64,000 nucleotides of DNA from positions 620,001 to 684,000 of the forward strand of contig JADCLP010000001.1 in NCBI GenBank assembly GCA_014983025.1, in the 5' to 3' direction. The position numbers and the translations under genes were made by a program. Positions 36,726 to 46,033 of this stretch are shown piece after piece (position 1 is the first letter of the stretch; each line of letters starts with the position of its first letter). This DNA is from Erythrobacteraceae bacterium E2-1 Yellow Sea. Lineage in GTDB: Bacteria; Pseudomonadota; Alphaproteobacteria; Sphingomonadales; Sphingomonadaceae. Under the pieces are notes generated by a model. The model made no database searches, had not been told where the DNA came from, and saw only the letters and a program-made list of their open reading frames with translations.

Positions 36726-36917
36726 CTTGTTTGGGATAGATTGTCGCAATTCCGATCGAAATAAGATCCGTATCGCGGCTCGATATGGCAATCGCACATG
36801 TTGCCTGTTTTTTGTGAAACCGGAATTATCCGGATAATGTGCGCGTTATACGAGGCTAAACTTAGCCATGGCTTGATGCGTCAGCTCGATAGAGGAGCAA
36901 GCCCAGTCCAGACGCTT

Positions 36918-37160
36918 TCAAGACCTTTTGATACGAGCGATCCAGTCGTTGACTTCGGACTCCACCCAGACGGTGCAGCGAGACCCGAGCGACCTCGATT
37001 GCGGAAACCGCCCTTCCCTCATTCTCTGGTAGATAGCTGTGCGCCTGAGGCCTACGCGCTCCATGACTTCAGGAAGGCGCAACAGCCGCTCTGATGGCTC
37101 CGCAACATAGTCAACGGCGTTCGCCGGACCGCCCGAGAGTGGAGTTTCCGGTTTAGTCAT
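36918..37160 (-). CDS. AlpA-family DNA-binding regulator
   Basis: 80 residues from the ATG at 37160. A winged-helix/excisionase fold: LLRLPEVMERVGLRRTAIYQ, RMREGRFPQSRSLGSR, VWVESEVNDWIARI, the typical AlpA signature. These proteins regulate or act as excisionases for integrated elements. Overlaps the XRE-like gene upstream by 8 nt, so both are made from one leftward transcript. It faces the cus operon and diverges from the transfer genes. Confidence 0.85.
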   Translation of the reverse strand: MTKPETPLSGGPANAVDYVAEPSERLLRLPEVMERVGLRRTAIYQRMREGRFPQSRSLGSRCTVWVESEVNDWIARIKRS

Positions 37161-37635
37161 CGACCCTCCCGTTGACGTTCTCGATATAGAGTGCGTCTCT
37201 TCGTTCGAGATCATCAATGTGATCGGAGAGGAGGCGCGCAAGCCTTTGCGCTGTTCCCTTCGCCCAGCGTGGCCGCACTTCCTGCAGCCTTGAGCCGAGT
37301 TCGCAGGTCAAGGCGACGGGTAGTCCGGTAAAGAATGCGCCGAGGAAGTCGCCGACCTCGGTATCGATCCACTGGATCGCCTGGTCCGCGTCGGTCAGTA
37401 TGAAAAGCGCAAGCGACAGCTTCGGATCGACGCCGCAGGCGTTCAATATGTGCGATGCTTCAGCAAGTGAGGCTGCCCGTTCGCCGGTCAGGATGCGGCG
37501 GAGCGCATCCTTGTGAATCGATGTTTGCCGGGAAATCTCGGTGCGAGTCTTGCCGCTGTTCGAGACATTGGCCGCCAGCAAGCTGGAAAGGCCTGCGTGC
37601 GACTCTTCGCCTCGGGATGTGTCGGGACTGACCAA
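37153..37635 (-). CDS. XRE-like regulator of the transfer region
   Basis: 160 residues, start TTG at 37635 with AGGA nine bases upstream. An N-terminal helix-turn-helix (about 25-75: KTRTEISRQTSIHKDALRRI, LTGERAASLAEASHILNACG) and a helical C-terminal domain of unknown role. Divergent from the pilin and transfer operon. With AlpA it probably controls conjugation or excision. Confidence 0.68.
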   Translation of the reverse strand: MVSPDTSRGEESHAGLSSLLAANVSNSGKTRTEISRQTSIHKDALRRILTGERAASLAEASHILNACGVDPKLSLALFILTDADQAIQWIDTEVGDFLGAFFTGLPVALTCELGSRLQEVRPRWAKGTAQRLARLLSDHIDDLERRDALYIENVNGRVDD

Positions 37636-37994
37636 TGGATCTTCCTAAGGGTTACTCAACAAAGACTCGCGCTAGGCGAGCAGGAAGACTGTAGGAAAGA
37701 AAAAAGAACAGACAAAGAACATGTAGGATGATGAGAATCTCTGCCGATCATTGATTCGCGCATAATCCGGTCGTGGGCGCGCAATTGCCGTCCGCTCTTG
37801 CGCGGATTGCGGTCAGCAGAGCGCGAGACAGCAGACCGGAAGCGCAACTTACGGTGATTGGCAGCAAAATGTCGCTTTTTGCTTGGTCGATTGCCAGCTC
37901 GTTCCGCTTTCCGTTTTCCTACACCCAGCCTTCCGATCGAGGACAGAACATACAGCGAACACATCGCTGCCAATGTTCGATACGGAGTACCTCG
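37636..37994. promoter_or_regulatory. Divergent control region between regulators and transfer operon
   Basis: About 360 bp with no convincing gene. It contains a small dyad CTCGC-GCTAG-GCGAG at 37666-37680, near the XRE-like start, and a looser one with GCAAT/ATTGC arms around 37781-37812. It must hold the promoters in both directions and could hold the transfer origin, but I see no nick-site motif I can name. Confidence 0.4.
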
Positions 37995-38321
37995 ATGACC
38001 AAAGCAATCGCCCTTCCCCGACAAGCGAAGAACGGAGTTCGCGCCCGCGACTACCTTCTTCCCGCTGCCATCGCTCTTGCCTGCGCCAGCGCAGCCTATG
38101 CCGGCGCTGATACGACCTTCGACCCTGCGCTGCAGAAGTTCACCGACTTCCTCGAAGGATCGGGCGGCAAGATCATCACCGTCCTCAGCCTTGCCGGCGG
38201 TCTTATCGCACTTGCGTCGGGTCGTTTCGCGCTCGGACAGGTAGCCGTGCCGGTTGGTGTCGGGATCGGTGTCGGCACCGGCGTACCGATCGTCACCTCG
38301 GTCGTGACCGCGACCATCTGA
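37995..38321 (+). CDS. traA: F-type conjugative pilin (TraA-like)
   Basis: 108 residues. Leader of about 36 residues (DYLLPAAIALACASAAYA, cleavage after AYA), then a short mature part with two hydrophobic segments (KIITVLSLAGGLIALASGRF and VAVPVGVGIGVGTGVPIVTS). This is the size and layout of TraA-type pilins. GGAG lies eight bases before the ATG. First gene of the rightward transfer operon, followed by traL after 25 nt. Confidence 0.7.
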   Translation: MTKAIALPRQAKNGVRARDYLLPAAIALACASAAYAGADTTFDPALQKFTDFLEGSGGKIITVLSLAGGLIALASGRFALGQVAVPVGVGIGVGTGVPIVTSVVTATI

Positions 38322-38346
38322 TCGCAGGTCTCGACAGGAGGGCGGC

Positions 38347-38634
38347 ATGGCCAACACATACCTCGTTCCACGGCGGCTCGACGATCCAGAACTGATCGGC
38401 TTCTGGACCATCGACGAGTTTGCGGGACTTCTTGTCCCGTTCGCCTGGGGCATCCTGGCACAGCACATCATCATCGGCACGGTCCTTTCTGGAATTACCT
38501 GGTTTGCCCTTCGAAAGGCGAAGGCGTCAGGTGCAGGGTCGAAACTGGTGCACGCTGCCTACTGGTATCTGCCGGGGAGCTTCCTCGGTTTGAAAGCCAC
38601 GCCGCCCTCCCATTGCCGCCTGCTCGCAGGCTGA
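38347..38634 (+). CDS. traL: TraL, T4SS pilus assembly membrane protein
   Basis: 95 residues. The N-terminal YLVPRRLDDPELIGFWTIDE motif is diagnostic for TraL, followed by two hydrophobic segments (FAGLLVPFAWGILAQHIIIG). The gene lies between pilin and traE as in F-like systems, with 12 nt to the next gene. Role: inner-membrane assembly factor of the conjugative pilus. Confidence 0.9.
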   Translation: MANTYLVPRRLDDPELIGFWTIDEFAGLLVPFAWGILAQHIIIGTVLSGITWFALRKAKASGAGSKLVHAAYWYLPGSFLGLKATPPSHCRLLAG

Positions 38635-38646
38635 GGGAGGACATCC

Positions 38647-39216
38647 ATGAACCACGAATTCGCCTACGAGGAAGCGCAGCGACATTTGAAGCAGCGCAAT
38701 CGCTTTGCGGCTCTTGCCGGTGTGCTCGGTCTCACCACCGTGCTCGCAGTCGGCGCGGCGGCAACGCGCGACGAAACGCTCGTGCTTGTTCCAGTCACGT
38801 CCGAGCGGATCGCGCTCAGCAGCGGCGGCATCGAAACGCACTATCTCGAGCTCGTCACCCGCGACACCGCGCTGATGCTCCTTAACCGCGCGCCGGAAAG
38901 TCTCGACTACTGGATGGAGCAAATCCTGAAGGTGGCCGATCCGGCCTCGCGCGGCCACCTCAAGGCCGAGCTCGTCAAGATTGTCGACGAACAACGAGGC
39001 TCGGATATCAGCCAAGCCTTCGTCATCGCCTCGATGCGCGTCGATACAAAGGCGCTGACCTCCACTGTCACTGGCACGCTCAAGACCTTCGTCGGAGCAC
39101 AGGTCATCGCGAGCCAGGAGCGCAGCTTCGAATTCACCTGGAACCGCCGCGGTCTCAGCCTCGGCCTTGCAGGTTTCCGCCAGCTTCCCAACACCACCGA
39201 GGAGGTAGACCTATGA
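38647..39216 (+). CDS. traE: TraE, T4SS inner-membrane protein (VirB8-like)
   Basis: 189 residues with one N-terminal membrane helix (FAALAGVLGLTTVLAVGAAA) and a periplasmic VirB8-type domain (HYLELVTRDTALMLLNRAPE, QVIASQERSFEFTWNRRGLS). AGGGAGG precedes the ATG. Overlaps traK as ATGA. Confidence 0.9.
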   Translation: MNHEFAYEEAQRHLKQRNRFAALAGVLGLTTVLAVGAAATRDETLVLVPVTSERIALSSGGIETHYLELVTRDTALMLLNRAPESLDYWMEQILKVADPASRGHLKAELVKIVDEQRGSDISQAFVIASMRVDTKALTSTVTGTLKTFVGAQVIASQERSFEFTWNRRGLSLGLAGFRQLPNTTEEVDL

Positions 39217-39968
39217 GTCTCCTTGCCCGTCCCTTCCCGGCCGCACTGACCAGCGTCGCCCTCGCCGCACTGACTTTCGCATCTGCTACGCCAGCCCAGG
39301 CGGACCAGTTCTTCGAGGCCGCCGATGGCGCAACGATCGACTGCGTCCTGGCGCGCGGTGCGCTCACCCGCATCGCGCTCGTCGAAGACGGCTTCGCCAA
39401 TGTGTCCAAGATGGCGAGCGGCTTTCCCTACAACGATTTCGAAGTCACCCACGAGCCGGTGCGCGGTGACATCTATGTCTCGGTGCCGCCGCAATATGCG
39501 AGCGTCCGAGTCAGCTTCTTCGCGACCAGCAGCGCGGGCCATGTGTACAAGTTTGCCTGCCGCGTCGAGGGTGAGGAAGCGAGCCAGCTCTTCGTCACCA
39601 ACCCGGCGCTCGCCAAGTCCGATGCCGCCGAGTGGGAGGAAGGCGCACCGAGCCGCGACGGCGCTGCCCTCCGCCTGATCGAGACCATGGCACATGATGC
39701 GGTGCTGCCCGGGTTTCGCGCACGGGCCGCGCTTTCGCGACCGCGCCGGACGGGCAGCCTCGAGGTCCAGCAAGTCGCCGAATACGAAGGTGCCGAGCTG
39801 ACCGGCCAGGCCTTCACCCTGCGCAACCTTGGTTCCGAACCCATCGATCTTTCCAGCGAACGCGAAGCGCCTGCGGGTGCACTTGCCTTTGCCTATGGCC
39901 GCGATGCGCTTGCTCCCGGCGAGACGACGCAAGCCTTCCTCGTCTTCGCCAAGGGAGGGCTCGAGTGA
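39213..39968 (+). CDS. traK: TraK, T4SS secretin-like outer-membrane core protein
   Basis: 251 residues. Signal peptide (ALAALTFASATPAQA), a beta-rich domain with NDFEVTHEPVRGDIYVSVPP, and a C-terminal VirB9-like part (FTLRNLGSEPIDLSSEREAP). Forms the outer-membrane core with TraB and TraV. Stop overlaps traB as TGATG. Confidence 0.9.
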   Translation: MSLLARPFPAALTSVALAALTFASATPAQADQFFEAADGATIDCVLARGALTRIALVEDGFANVSKMASGFPYNDFEVTHEPVRGDIYVSVPPQYASVRVSFFATSSAGHVYKFACRVEGEEASQLFVTNPALAKSDAAEWEEGAPSRDGAALRLIETMAHDAVLPGFRARAALSRPRRTGSLEVQQVAEYEGAELTGQAFTLRNLGSEPIDLSSEREAPAGALAFAYGRDALAPGETTQAFLVFAKGGLE

Positions 39969-41254
39969 TGGCCGACAATACTTTCCCGACATCAGGGAAC
40001 CCACACGCCAAAGACCAAGGCAGCGCCAAGCGCGCGAAGCTTAATTCCGCAATCGCGCAGCGCCAGAAGCTGCTACTCGGCGGTATTGGTGCCCTCGCAC
40101 TGATCGCCGGTTCGATGTTCATCTTCGGCGGCGATGATGCGCAGGACGGCGAAGAAGGTGGCGCAACCACCATCGACACAGGCGGCCTCGTCAATCGCAA
40201 CCTGTCGCAGCGCGAGTTCGTTGCCACCTACGGCAACCGCCTCGACGCGCAGGGCAAGGCGATCAAGGACCTCCAGGACGGCCAGATTTCCAAGAGCGCA
40301 ATCGAGCAGGAGCTTGAAACGCTGCGCGGCGAAAACGCGCGGATGCTGAGCGATGGCCAGGCCGCAATCGATGCGATCTCGGCGGAGAATGCGGTGCTGC
40401 GCAGCGAGCTCGAAAATGTCCGGGCCAATCCGCCCACCGCACCGGTTGCTCCTGTCAATCCGCGTCAGGACGGCACTTCACCTTCACCGCTCGAACCGAC
40501 AACGCTGGGCGAGCCAAAAGCGAGCTTGCTGAGCTTCGAGGGCGAGAAAGCAAAGGTTTCACCTGCGAGATCGAGCGATGGCTCGCCGCCGCTGCTGCTC
40601 GAAGCAAGCCGCGATTACCTGCCGCCCAACAGCTATGCGCCCGCGACCGTGATCGTCGGCGTCGACGCATCGACCGGTGTCACCAGCCAGAGCGATCCGC
40701 TTCCCGTGGTGCTGCGCATCACCGGACCAGCCCGCTCGGTGCTCAAGGGCAATCGCCTGCTTACCACCGATCTCACCGGCTGCCTCGTCAACGGCGCAGC
40801 GCGCGGCGATCTCTCGGCCGAGAAGGTCTACGTCAAGCTTGTGCGCATGACCTGCGCGCAGCCGGGCGGACGCTACGCGGTCAGCGAGGTCAAGGGGTTC
40901 ATCGCCTTTGCCGGAAAGTCCGGCGTGCGTGGCCGCGTCGTCAGCCGCGAAGGCAGCCTTGTCAGCCAGGCCCTGCTCGCCGGGATCGTCGGCGGCTTCG
41001 GCCGCGGCTTCTCGGCCAACGCCAACGGCGTCTTTGCAGGCCGTGTCGGCGAAGACGGGACGCGCGAAGCACTCTCGCCGACCGACATCCTTGCAGGCGG
41101 CTTCGGCCAAGGCGCGGGCGAAGCGGCCGACACGGTCAGCAAATACCTCATCGAACGCGCAGAACAGTATCAACCCGTCGTCGAGATGCCGACCGGCATC
41201 GCAGTCGAGATCGTCTTCCTCGACGGCGTCCATGTCAGGAGCACTTCTCAATGA
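39968..41254 (+). CDS. traB: TraB, T4SS core scaffold (VirB10-like)
   Basis: 428 residues. One membrane helix (QKLLLGGIGALALIAGSMFI), a coiled coil (about 85-150), a Pro-rich linker (PPTAPVAPVNP) and a VirB10/TrbI domain (LLEASRDYLPPNSYAPATVI, ..., GRGFSANANGVFAGRVGEDG). It spans both membranes and gates the channel. The GTG one codon upstream is not needed. Confidence 0.92.
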   Translation: MADNTFPTSGNPHAKDQGSAKRAKLNSAIAQRQKLLLGGIGALALIAGSMFIFGGDDAQDGEEGGATTIDTGGLVNRNLSQREFVATYGNRLDAQGKAIKDLQDGQISKSAIEQELETLRGENARMLSDGQAAIDAISAENAVLRSELENVRANPPTAPVAPVNPRQDGTSPSPLEPTTLGEPKASLLSFEGEKAKVSPARSSDGSPPLLLEASRDYLPPNSYAPATVIVGVDASTGVTSQSDPLPVVLRITGPARSVLKGNRLLTTDLTGCLVNGAARGDLSAEKVYVKLVRMTCAQPGGRYAVSEVKGFIAFAGKSGVRGRVVSREGSLVSQALLAGIVGGFGRGFSANANGVFAGRVGEDGTREALSPTDILAGGFGQGAGEAADTVSKYLIERAEQYQPVVEMPTGIAVEIVFLDGVHVRSTSQ

Positions 41255-42120
41255 ATTTCCATGAATTCCGGCCGGGCCTGAAGGCCCGCGTCGCCCACGT
41301 CTCGCTTGCCGCAGCCAGCGCAGCGGCCCTCCTCACCAGCGGCGTTGCGGTGGTCACTGCCATGCCGGCGCAGGCCGCCATTGCACGCGATGTCGCACAG
41401 GCATTGAAGCTGCGCCTCCCCAAGACGCCGATCGACGCGCTCGACTGCACGACGTTCGCGCCGTGGTGCGAAGTCGTCTCGGGCGAGAGCCTGTTCTATA
41501 TCGACGAAGCGGCCCGCTACCTCTTCGTCGGGCGTCTTTACGACCTCGAGGAACGCCGCGATGTGACGGCAGCGCGGCTGCTCGAGCTCAATCCCGATCT
41601 GCTCGCTGCCGGAGCTGCGCGGTCGGCAGGCCGCGCGGATGCGCATTCTCCCGAAGCCCGAACCGCGCCCGCCAAGACCATGGTGGACCTCTCAGGCCTG
41701 CCCAAGGATGGCGCGGTCGTCTGGGGCAACCGCAAGGGTCCGCGGCTCGTTGTCTTCTCCGATTTCCAGTGCGGCTACTGCCAGCGGCTGACGGGCGAAC
41801 TCGAGAAGGCCGGCGTGCTGGTCGAGGAGCGCCCGATCTCGATCTTTGGCGCTTCGAGCCGCCGCATGTCCGAAGGTGTGCTCTGCGCCAAGGACAAGGC
41901 AAAGGCGCTCCATGCTGCCTATGCCGGGCGCGCGCCTTCGGTCCCGGCCAATTGCGACATCGGCGAGGCGCTCGATGCCAACGAAGCCTTCGCGCGTGCC
42001 AATGGCTTTGCCGGAACCCCGGTGATTGTGCGCGCAAGCGACGGCGCGGTCCTCCACGGTTACCGCGATGCCGCAACGCTCCGGAAATTCGCGAACGCCA
42101 AGCCGGGAGGCCGCAAATGA
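41251..42120 (+). CDS. dsbC: DsbC-like disulfide protein within the T4SS operon
   Basis: 289 residues: signal peptide (ending AMPAQA), an N-terminal domain with Cys pair DCTTFAPWCEV, and a thioredoxin fold with CGYC at Cys174/Cys177 (VVFSDFQCGYCQRLTGELEK) and cis-Pro GFAGTPVIVR. Such isomerases sit between traB and traV in many F-type elements and help the Cys-rich TraN, TraU and TraH fold. ATGA overlaps at both ends. Confidence 0.85.
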   Translation: MNFHEFRPGLKARVAHVSLAAASAAALLTSGVAVVTAMPAQAAIARDVAQALKLRLPKTPIDALDCTTFAPWCEVVSGESLFYIDEAARYLFVGRLYDLEERRDVTAARLLELNPDLLAAGAARSAGRADAHSPEARTAPAKTMVDLSGLPKDGAVVWGNRKGPRLVVFSDFQCGYCQRLTGELEKAGVLVEERPISIFGASSRRMSEGVLCAKDKAKALHAAYAGRAPSVPANCDIGEALDANEAFARANGFAGTPVIVRASDGAVLHGYRDAATLRKFANAKPGGRK

Positions 42121-42695
42121 CCCCGCGCCTCATCAAACTCGGCGCGTTGGCAGGCCTTGCTTTGGCAATCGGTGGATGCACGACGCTCGGCGGCAACGTC
42201 AAAGGCGATTTCGCCTGCCGTGCGCCAGAAGGCAGCTGCGCGCCTACCTCCGCGATCGACGAACAGGCAACGAAATCCTTGCAACCGCAAGGCGCGAACT
42301 CTTCGCCCTCGTCACCTGTGAATGGTCGCACATTGCGTGTCGTCCTCGCAGCCTGGCGTGACGCGAATGGCCGCGAGCACGAAGCGCGCGTCGTGCATGT
42401 CCCGCTTGCAGATAAACCTTCAACGGACTGGCGAGCCCCGCTTTCGACCGGCGATGTCTTGCGCGCGCTGGGCCGCGCCAGTCAGAACCCGCCCGCCGCC
42501 ACCGACACCGGCGACGCAACTGGCGCCGACACCGTTACTTCTTCCCCCCAGCAGCTACCGGATGTCCTGGTTATCCCCTCCCAGGGTTCGCCGGAGCTGC
42601 CCGGCGCTTCGGCGCCGGTAACCGGGGCACCTGGCCGTTCCCCCTCCCCCGGCCGGGTGCCCCACCCTGTTATGCCTGAAGGAGAAAAACGATGA
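42117..42695 (+). CDS. traV: TraV, T4SS outer-membrane lipoprotein
   Basis: 192 residues. Lipobox LAIGGC (Cys21), then GNVKGDFACRAPEGSCAPTS with the conserved Cys pair of TraV, and a Pro/Ser-rich low-complexity C-terminus. Forms the outer-membrane core with TraK and TraB. ATGA overlaps with neighbours. Confidence 0.88.
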   Translation: MTPRLIKLGALAGLALAIGGCTTLGGNVKGDFACRAPEGSCAPTSAIDEQATKSLQPQGANSSPSSPVNGRTLRVVLAAWRDANGREHEARVVHVPLADKPSTDWRAPLSTGDVLRALGRASQNPPAATDTGDATGADTVTSSPQQLPDVLVIPSQGSPELPGASAPVTGAPGRSPSPGRVPHPVMPEGEKR

Positions 42696-45241
42696 ACCTT
42701 TCGCTTGCTTCCGCGCGCGATGCGCTGCTTTCCGGAGTATTCGGCGACGCCAAGCGCGCTGACCATCCGCAGGCCCATTTCTCGCTCGACATGCTGTCGG
42801 ACTGGCTGCCCTACCGAATCTTCGACGAGGGACCGGGGATCTATCGCAACGCGCACTCGAAAGGCTTTGTGCTCGAAGTGACCCCGCTGATCGGGGCCGA
42901 CGAGCGCACCGGCGAGATCCTTGGCCAGTTCTTCTCCGAGAGCTTGCCGCAAGGCGCCTGCCTGCAAGTGCTCAATTTTGCATCGCCCAGGATAGGCGCG
43001 ATCGTCGGCCCCTGGTTCGCGCCGCGCTACGAACAGGGCGGCATTTACGAAGCCATCGCGAAAGCACGCGTGGGCCGACTCTACGATCTCGTGTGGCAAT
43101 CGGGCTCTGCGCACGCACCGTTCCACGCGCGCCATGTGCGCCTGATTGTCTCGCTCGGCGTCCCGGTTCCGGGCCATGTCACCGACGCAGAGCTGACCGA
43201 ATGCCGCAACGGCCTTATGGGAATGCTCAATTCTTTGGGACTGTCGTCGAACGCGCTCGAACCGGCGGGCCTCCTCGAACTGGTCGATGAACTGACCTCG
43301 CCAACCACTGCGCGCGAACCCGAACGCACGCACTGGAACCGCGAAGACACGCTCGACGCCCAGGCCATCCGCAGAGATATCGAACTCGAAGTCGAAGACG
43401 ACCGGCTGATCCTGCGCACCGAGCGCTTCCGCGAGACGGGACGCAGCCGCGACGGCGTGCCGCAAATGGGCGAATGCTATCCTGATCGCTTCGATGTGCG
43501 CCACTATGGCGTGCGCTCGACCCCTGAGCGTTGGGCGCCGTGGGAATGCGCGCGGCTCATCGGCGACATGTTCACTGACAAGCTGCGATTCCCATGCCCC
43601 GCCGCAACTATGCTGTGCCTGCATTATCCCGACCAGGAAGCGGCAGCTGCGCGTGCAGGCTACAAATTCATGCGCACCACCAGCCTTTCGGAGACCAAGA
43701 GCGCGCGCTTCCTGCCAAGGCTTTCCGAGCAATCGGCAGAGTGGAAGCACGTCCAGGCCGAACTCCAGGCGGGCAAGAAGCTGGTGAAGCTCTTCTACGG
43801 CCTCACCACCATTTCGCCACTTGGCGAAGGCGATGCGCATGAGCGGACAGTCAAGGCCATCTACAAGGCGGCCGGATGGGACCTTTCCGACGAGCGTTTC
43901 CTGCAATTGCAGGGTCTCGTCGCCGCCTTCCCCTTGAGCCTTGCCGATGGGCTCGTCCACGACATGGCGCGCCTCAAACGCTTTCGGACCATGCTGTCGA
44001 CCACGGCTGCCAACATCGCGCCGATGCAGGGAGAATATCTGGGCGGCGAGATCCCGCATCTGCTGCTGCTTGGACGACGCGGCCAGCCTTTCTTCTGGTC
44101 ACCCTTCGAAAACAAGGCAGGCAATCACAACATCGCGATTTGCGGGAAGTCCGGCTCGGGCAAATCCGTGCTGCTGCAGGAGCTCTGCACCGCCCTGCGC
44201 GGTGCCGGCGCCAAGGTCGTGGTGATCGATGATGGGCGTAGCTTCGAGCATTCGGTCAAATTGCAAGGCGGCCGCTTCGTCGAGTTCACGCTCGCCTCGG
44301 GCTTTTCCCTCAATCCGTTTTCGATGGTCGACGATGCCCGCGCGCATGAAGACGAGGACTACCGGCTCGATTGCTTTGCGATGATCAAGGCGATTGTCGG
44401 CCAGATGGCACGGCCCAGCGCAGCCCCGTCGGACACCGAGCGCGGCCTCATCGACCGCGCGGTGACACAGGTATGGGAAGCGCTCGGCAGCGGCGGCGCG
44501 ATCGACGATGTCGCGCATGCGCTGCATTCTAGCGACAACGAGGCAGGCAAGGATCTTGCCACTGCGATCGCGCCCTTCTGCCGCGGTGGAAGCTATGCCG
44601 GGTTCTTCTCGGGCAAAGCGAGTTTCGCGCTCGAGGACGATTTCACCGTCTTCGAGATGAGCGACCTTGCAAGCCGCGAGGAACTCAGAAGCGTCGTCCT
44701 CTCGGCAATCATGTTCATGACTGGCCAGTCGATGACGCGCAGCTCGCGCGCGACCAAGAAGCTGCTGCTGATCGATGAAGCCTGGGCGATGCTCAAGGGC
44801 GGCTCGATGGGCGAATTCGTCGAGACCTATGCCCGCACCGCACGCAAATATGGCGGCGCGCTTGCGACCGCGACCCAGTCCCTCAATGACTATTACAAGT
44901 CCGACGGCGCGCGCGCGGCGCTTGAGAACAGCGACTGGATGCTGGTGCTCCAGCAGAAGCCGGAGACCATCGCCGATTTCCGCAAGGAAGCGCGGCTCGA
45001 CATGGACGACCGGACCGAGACGCTGATCCGCAGCCTCAAGCGCTCGGGCACCGAATACAGCGAGATCTATCTCAAGGGCCCTGAGATGGAAGCCGTCGGA
45101 CGGCTCGTGCTCGATCCGCTCTCGGCAACCATCTTTTCCTCCGATCCCGACACCTATGCCGAGATCCATCGCCATGTCGAAAGCGGCATGCCGCTGGAGC
45201 GCGCGGTCGCGCTGGTCGCAGGTGTGGAAGGAGCTGCATGA
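42692..45241 (+). CDS. traC: TraC, T4SS ATPase (VirB4-like)
   Basis: 849 residues. Walker A at 484-492 (CGKSGSGKS), Walker B ending at Asp695-Glu696 (KLLLIDEAW), and the VirB4 block GGALATATQSLNDYYKSDGA. Drives pilus assembly and substrate transfer from the inner membrane. Full family length. ATGATG overlap with the next gene. Confidence 0.95.
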   Translation: MNLSLASARDALLSGVFGDAKRADHPQAHFSLDMLSDWLPYRIFDEGPGIYRNAHSKGFVLEVTPLIGADERTGEILGQFFSESLPQGACLQVLNFASPRIGAIVGPWFAPRYEQGGIYEAIAKARVGRLYDLVWQSGSAHAPFHARHVRLIVSLGVPVPGHVTDAELTECRNGLMGMLNSLGLSSNALEPAGLLELVDELTSPTTAREPERTHWNREDTLDAQAIRRDIELEVEDDRLILRTERFRETGRSRDGVPQMGECYPDRFDVRHYGVRSTPERWAPWECARLIGDMFTDKLRFPCPAATMLCLHYPDQEAAAARAGYKFMRTTSLSETKSARFLPRLSEQSAEWKHVQAELQAGKKLVKLFYGLTTISPLGEGDAHERTVKAIYKAAGWDLSDERFLQLQGLVAAFPLSLADGLVHDMARLKRFRTMLSTTAANIAPMQGEYLGGEIPHLLLLGRRGQPFFWSPFENKAGNHNIAICGKSGSGKSVLLQELCTALRGAGAKVVVIDDGRSFEHSVKLQGGRFVEFTLASGFSLNPFSMVDDARAHEDEDYRLDCFAMIKAIVGQMARPSAAPSDTERGLIDRAVTQVWEALGSGGAIDDVAHALHSSDNEAGKDLATAIAPFCRGGSYAGFFSGKASFALEDDFTVFEMSDLASREELRSVVLSAIMFMTGQSMTRSSRATKKLLLIDEAWAMLKGGSMGEFVETYARTARKYGGALATATQSLNDYYKSDGARAALENSDWMLVLQQKPETIADFRKEARLDMDDRTETLIRSLKRSGTEYSEIYLKGPEMEAVGRLVLDPLSATIFSSDPDTYAEIHRHVESGMPLERAVALVAGVEGAA

Positions 45242-45645
45242 TGGCGCTCGAAACCACGACCCTCGTAGACCGCGTCCTGCCCCCGACACCGAAGACGGCA
45301 AGGCCTGGTCGTCAACCCATCAACTGGCTGGCGCTGTTCCAGGGCACCTGTCTCGTTCTGATCGAAGCGGCAGGATTCGCAGTGACCACGCTGCTGCTGG
45401 TGCTCGGATTGCCGCTGTTCGTGTTTCTCCTGCTCGCGGGCTGGGACCTGGGACTGCTTTTCGCCCAGCTCGGCAACCTCGCCGACCATTACCGCACCGC
45501 CGAACCCATCGCGCGCCGCTTCTTCGCGCATGACCTCCAGATCGCATTCCTCATTGCCGCGGGAGGCCTTGCCCTCCTGCGCATGCCCGCCTTCCTGCGC
45601 CGTCTCGATCGCCGCCTCAATGAAGGAGACTCAGCCCATGTCTGA
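45238..45645 (+). CDS. Membrane protein of the transfer operon, unknown
   Basis: 135 residues with two or three hydrophobic segments (FAVTTLLLVLGLPLFVFLLL, IAFLIAAGGLALLRMP). It is placed between traC and trbI, where other F-type elements also carry small unassigned membrane proteins. No family recognised. The start overlaps the traC stop and the stop overlaps trbI by 8 nt. Confidence 0.65.
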   Translation: MMALETTTLVDRVLPPTPKTARPGRQPINWLALFQGTCLVLIEAAGFAVTTLLLVLGLPLFVFLLLAGWDLGLLFAQLGNLADHYRTAEPIARRFFAHDLQIAFLIAAGGLALLRMPAFLRRLDRRLNEGDSAHV

Positions 45646-46033
45646 TCAGGCAAACTCTTCGCATTCGCTCGCTCTCAAACTGCTGGCCACTGCAGCCCTG
45701 GTTACGTCGCTTCTCTGGGGTGCCTGGGTCACGCGCGAGGTCACCAGCGAACGGGGGCAGCGCATCGTCACCGTCCGGCTTGCCGAGACCATCGGAACCT
45801 TTGTCGAGGAAGCCGCGCGCGTCGATGCCGATCCAGCAGCGGTCCAGGCAGCAAGCCTTGCCTATCTCCAGGCGGCGGAAAGCGCGGTTGCCGAGATGGG
45901 GAACGATGGCCGCGTGGTGCTGATGGCCGAAGCGGTGCTTGCCGGCGCCGCCGAGGACGCGACCCCCGAACTCGAGCGCCGCATCGCGGACAAGCTCGAA
46001 CCCAGGATGCTCGAAGATGGAGAGCAGCCATGA
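45638..46033 (+). CDS. trbI: TrbI-like T4SS protein
   Basis: 131 residues from the ATG at 45638 (AAGGAG ten bases upstream). One N-terminal membrane helix (KLLATAALVTSLLWGAWVTR) and the conserved start of the periplasmic region, TVRLAETIGTFVEEAARVDA. F TrbI has the same layout and influences pilus retraction. ATGA overlap with the S26 peptidase gene. Confidence 0.78.
   Translation: MSDQANSSHSLALKLLATAALVTSLLWGAWVTREVTSERGQRIVTVRLAETIGTFVEEAARVDADPAAVQAASLAYLQAAESAVAEMGNDGRVVLMAEAVLAGAAEDATPELERRIADKLEPRMLEDGEQP

Noticed and set aside
44099..45301. 400-codon frame antisense to traC
   Set aside because: Covers the TraC ATPase core on the plus strand; no domain in the antisense product.
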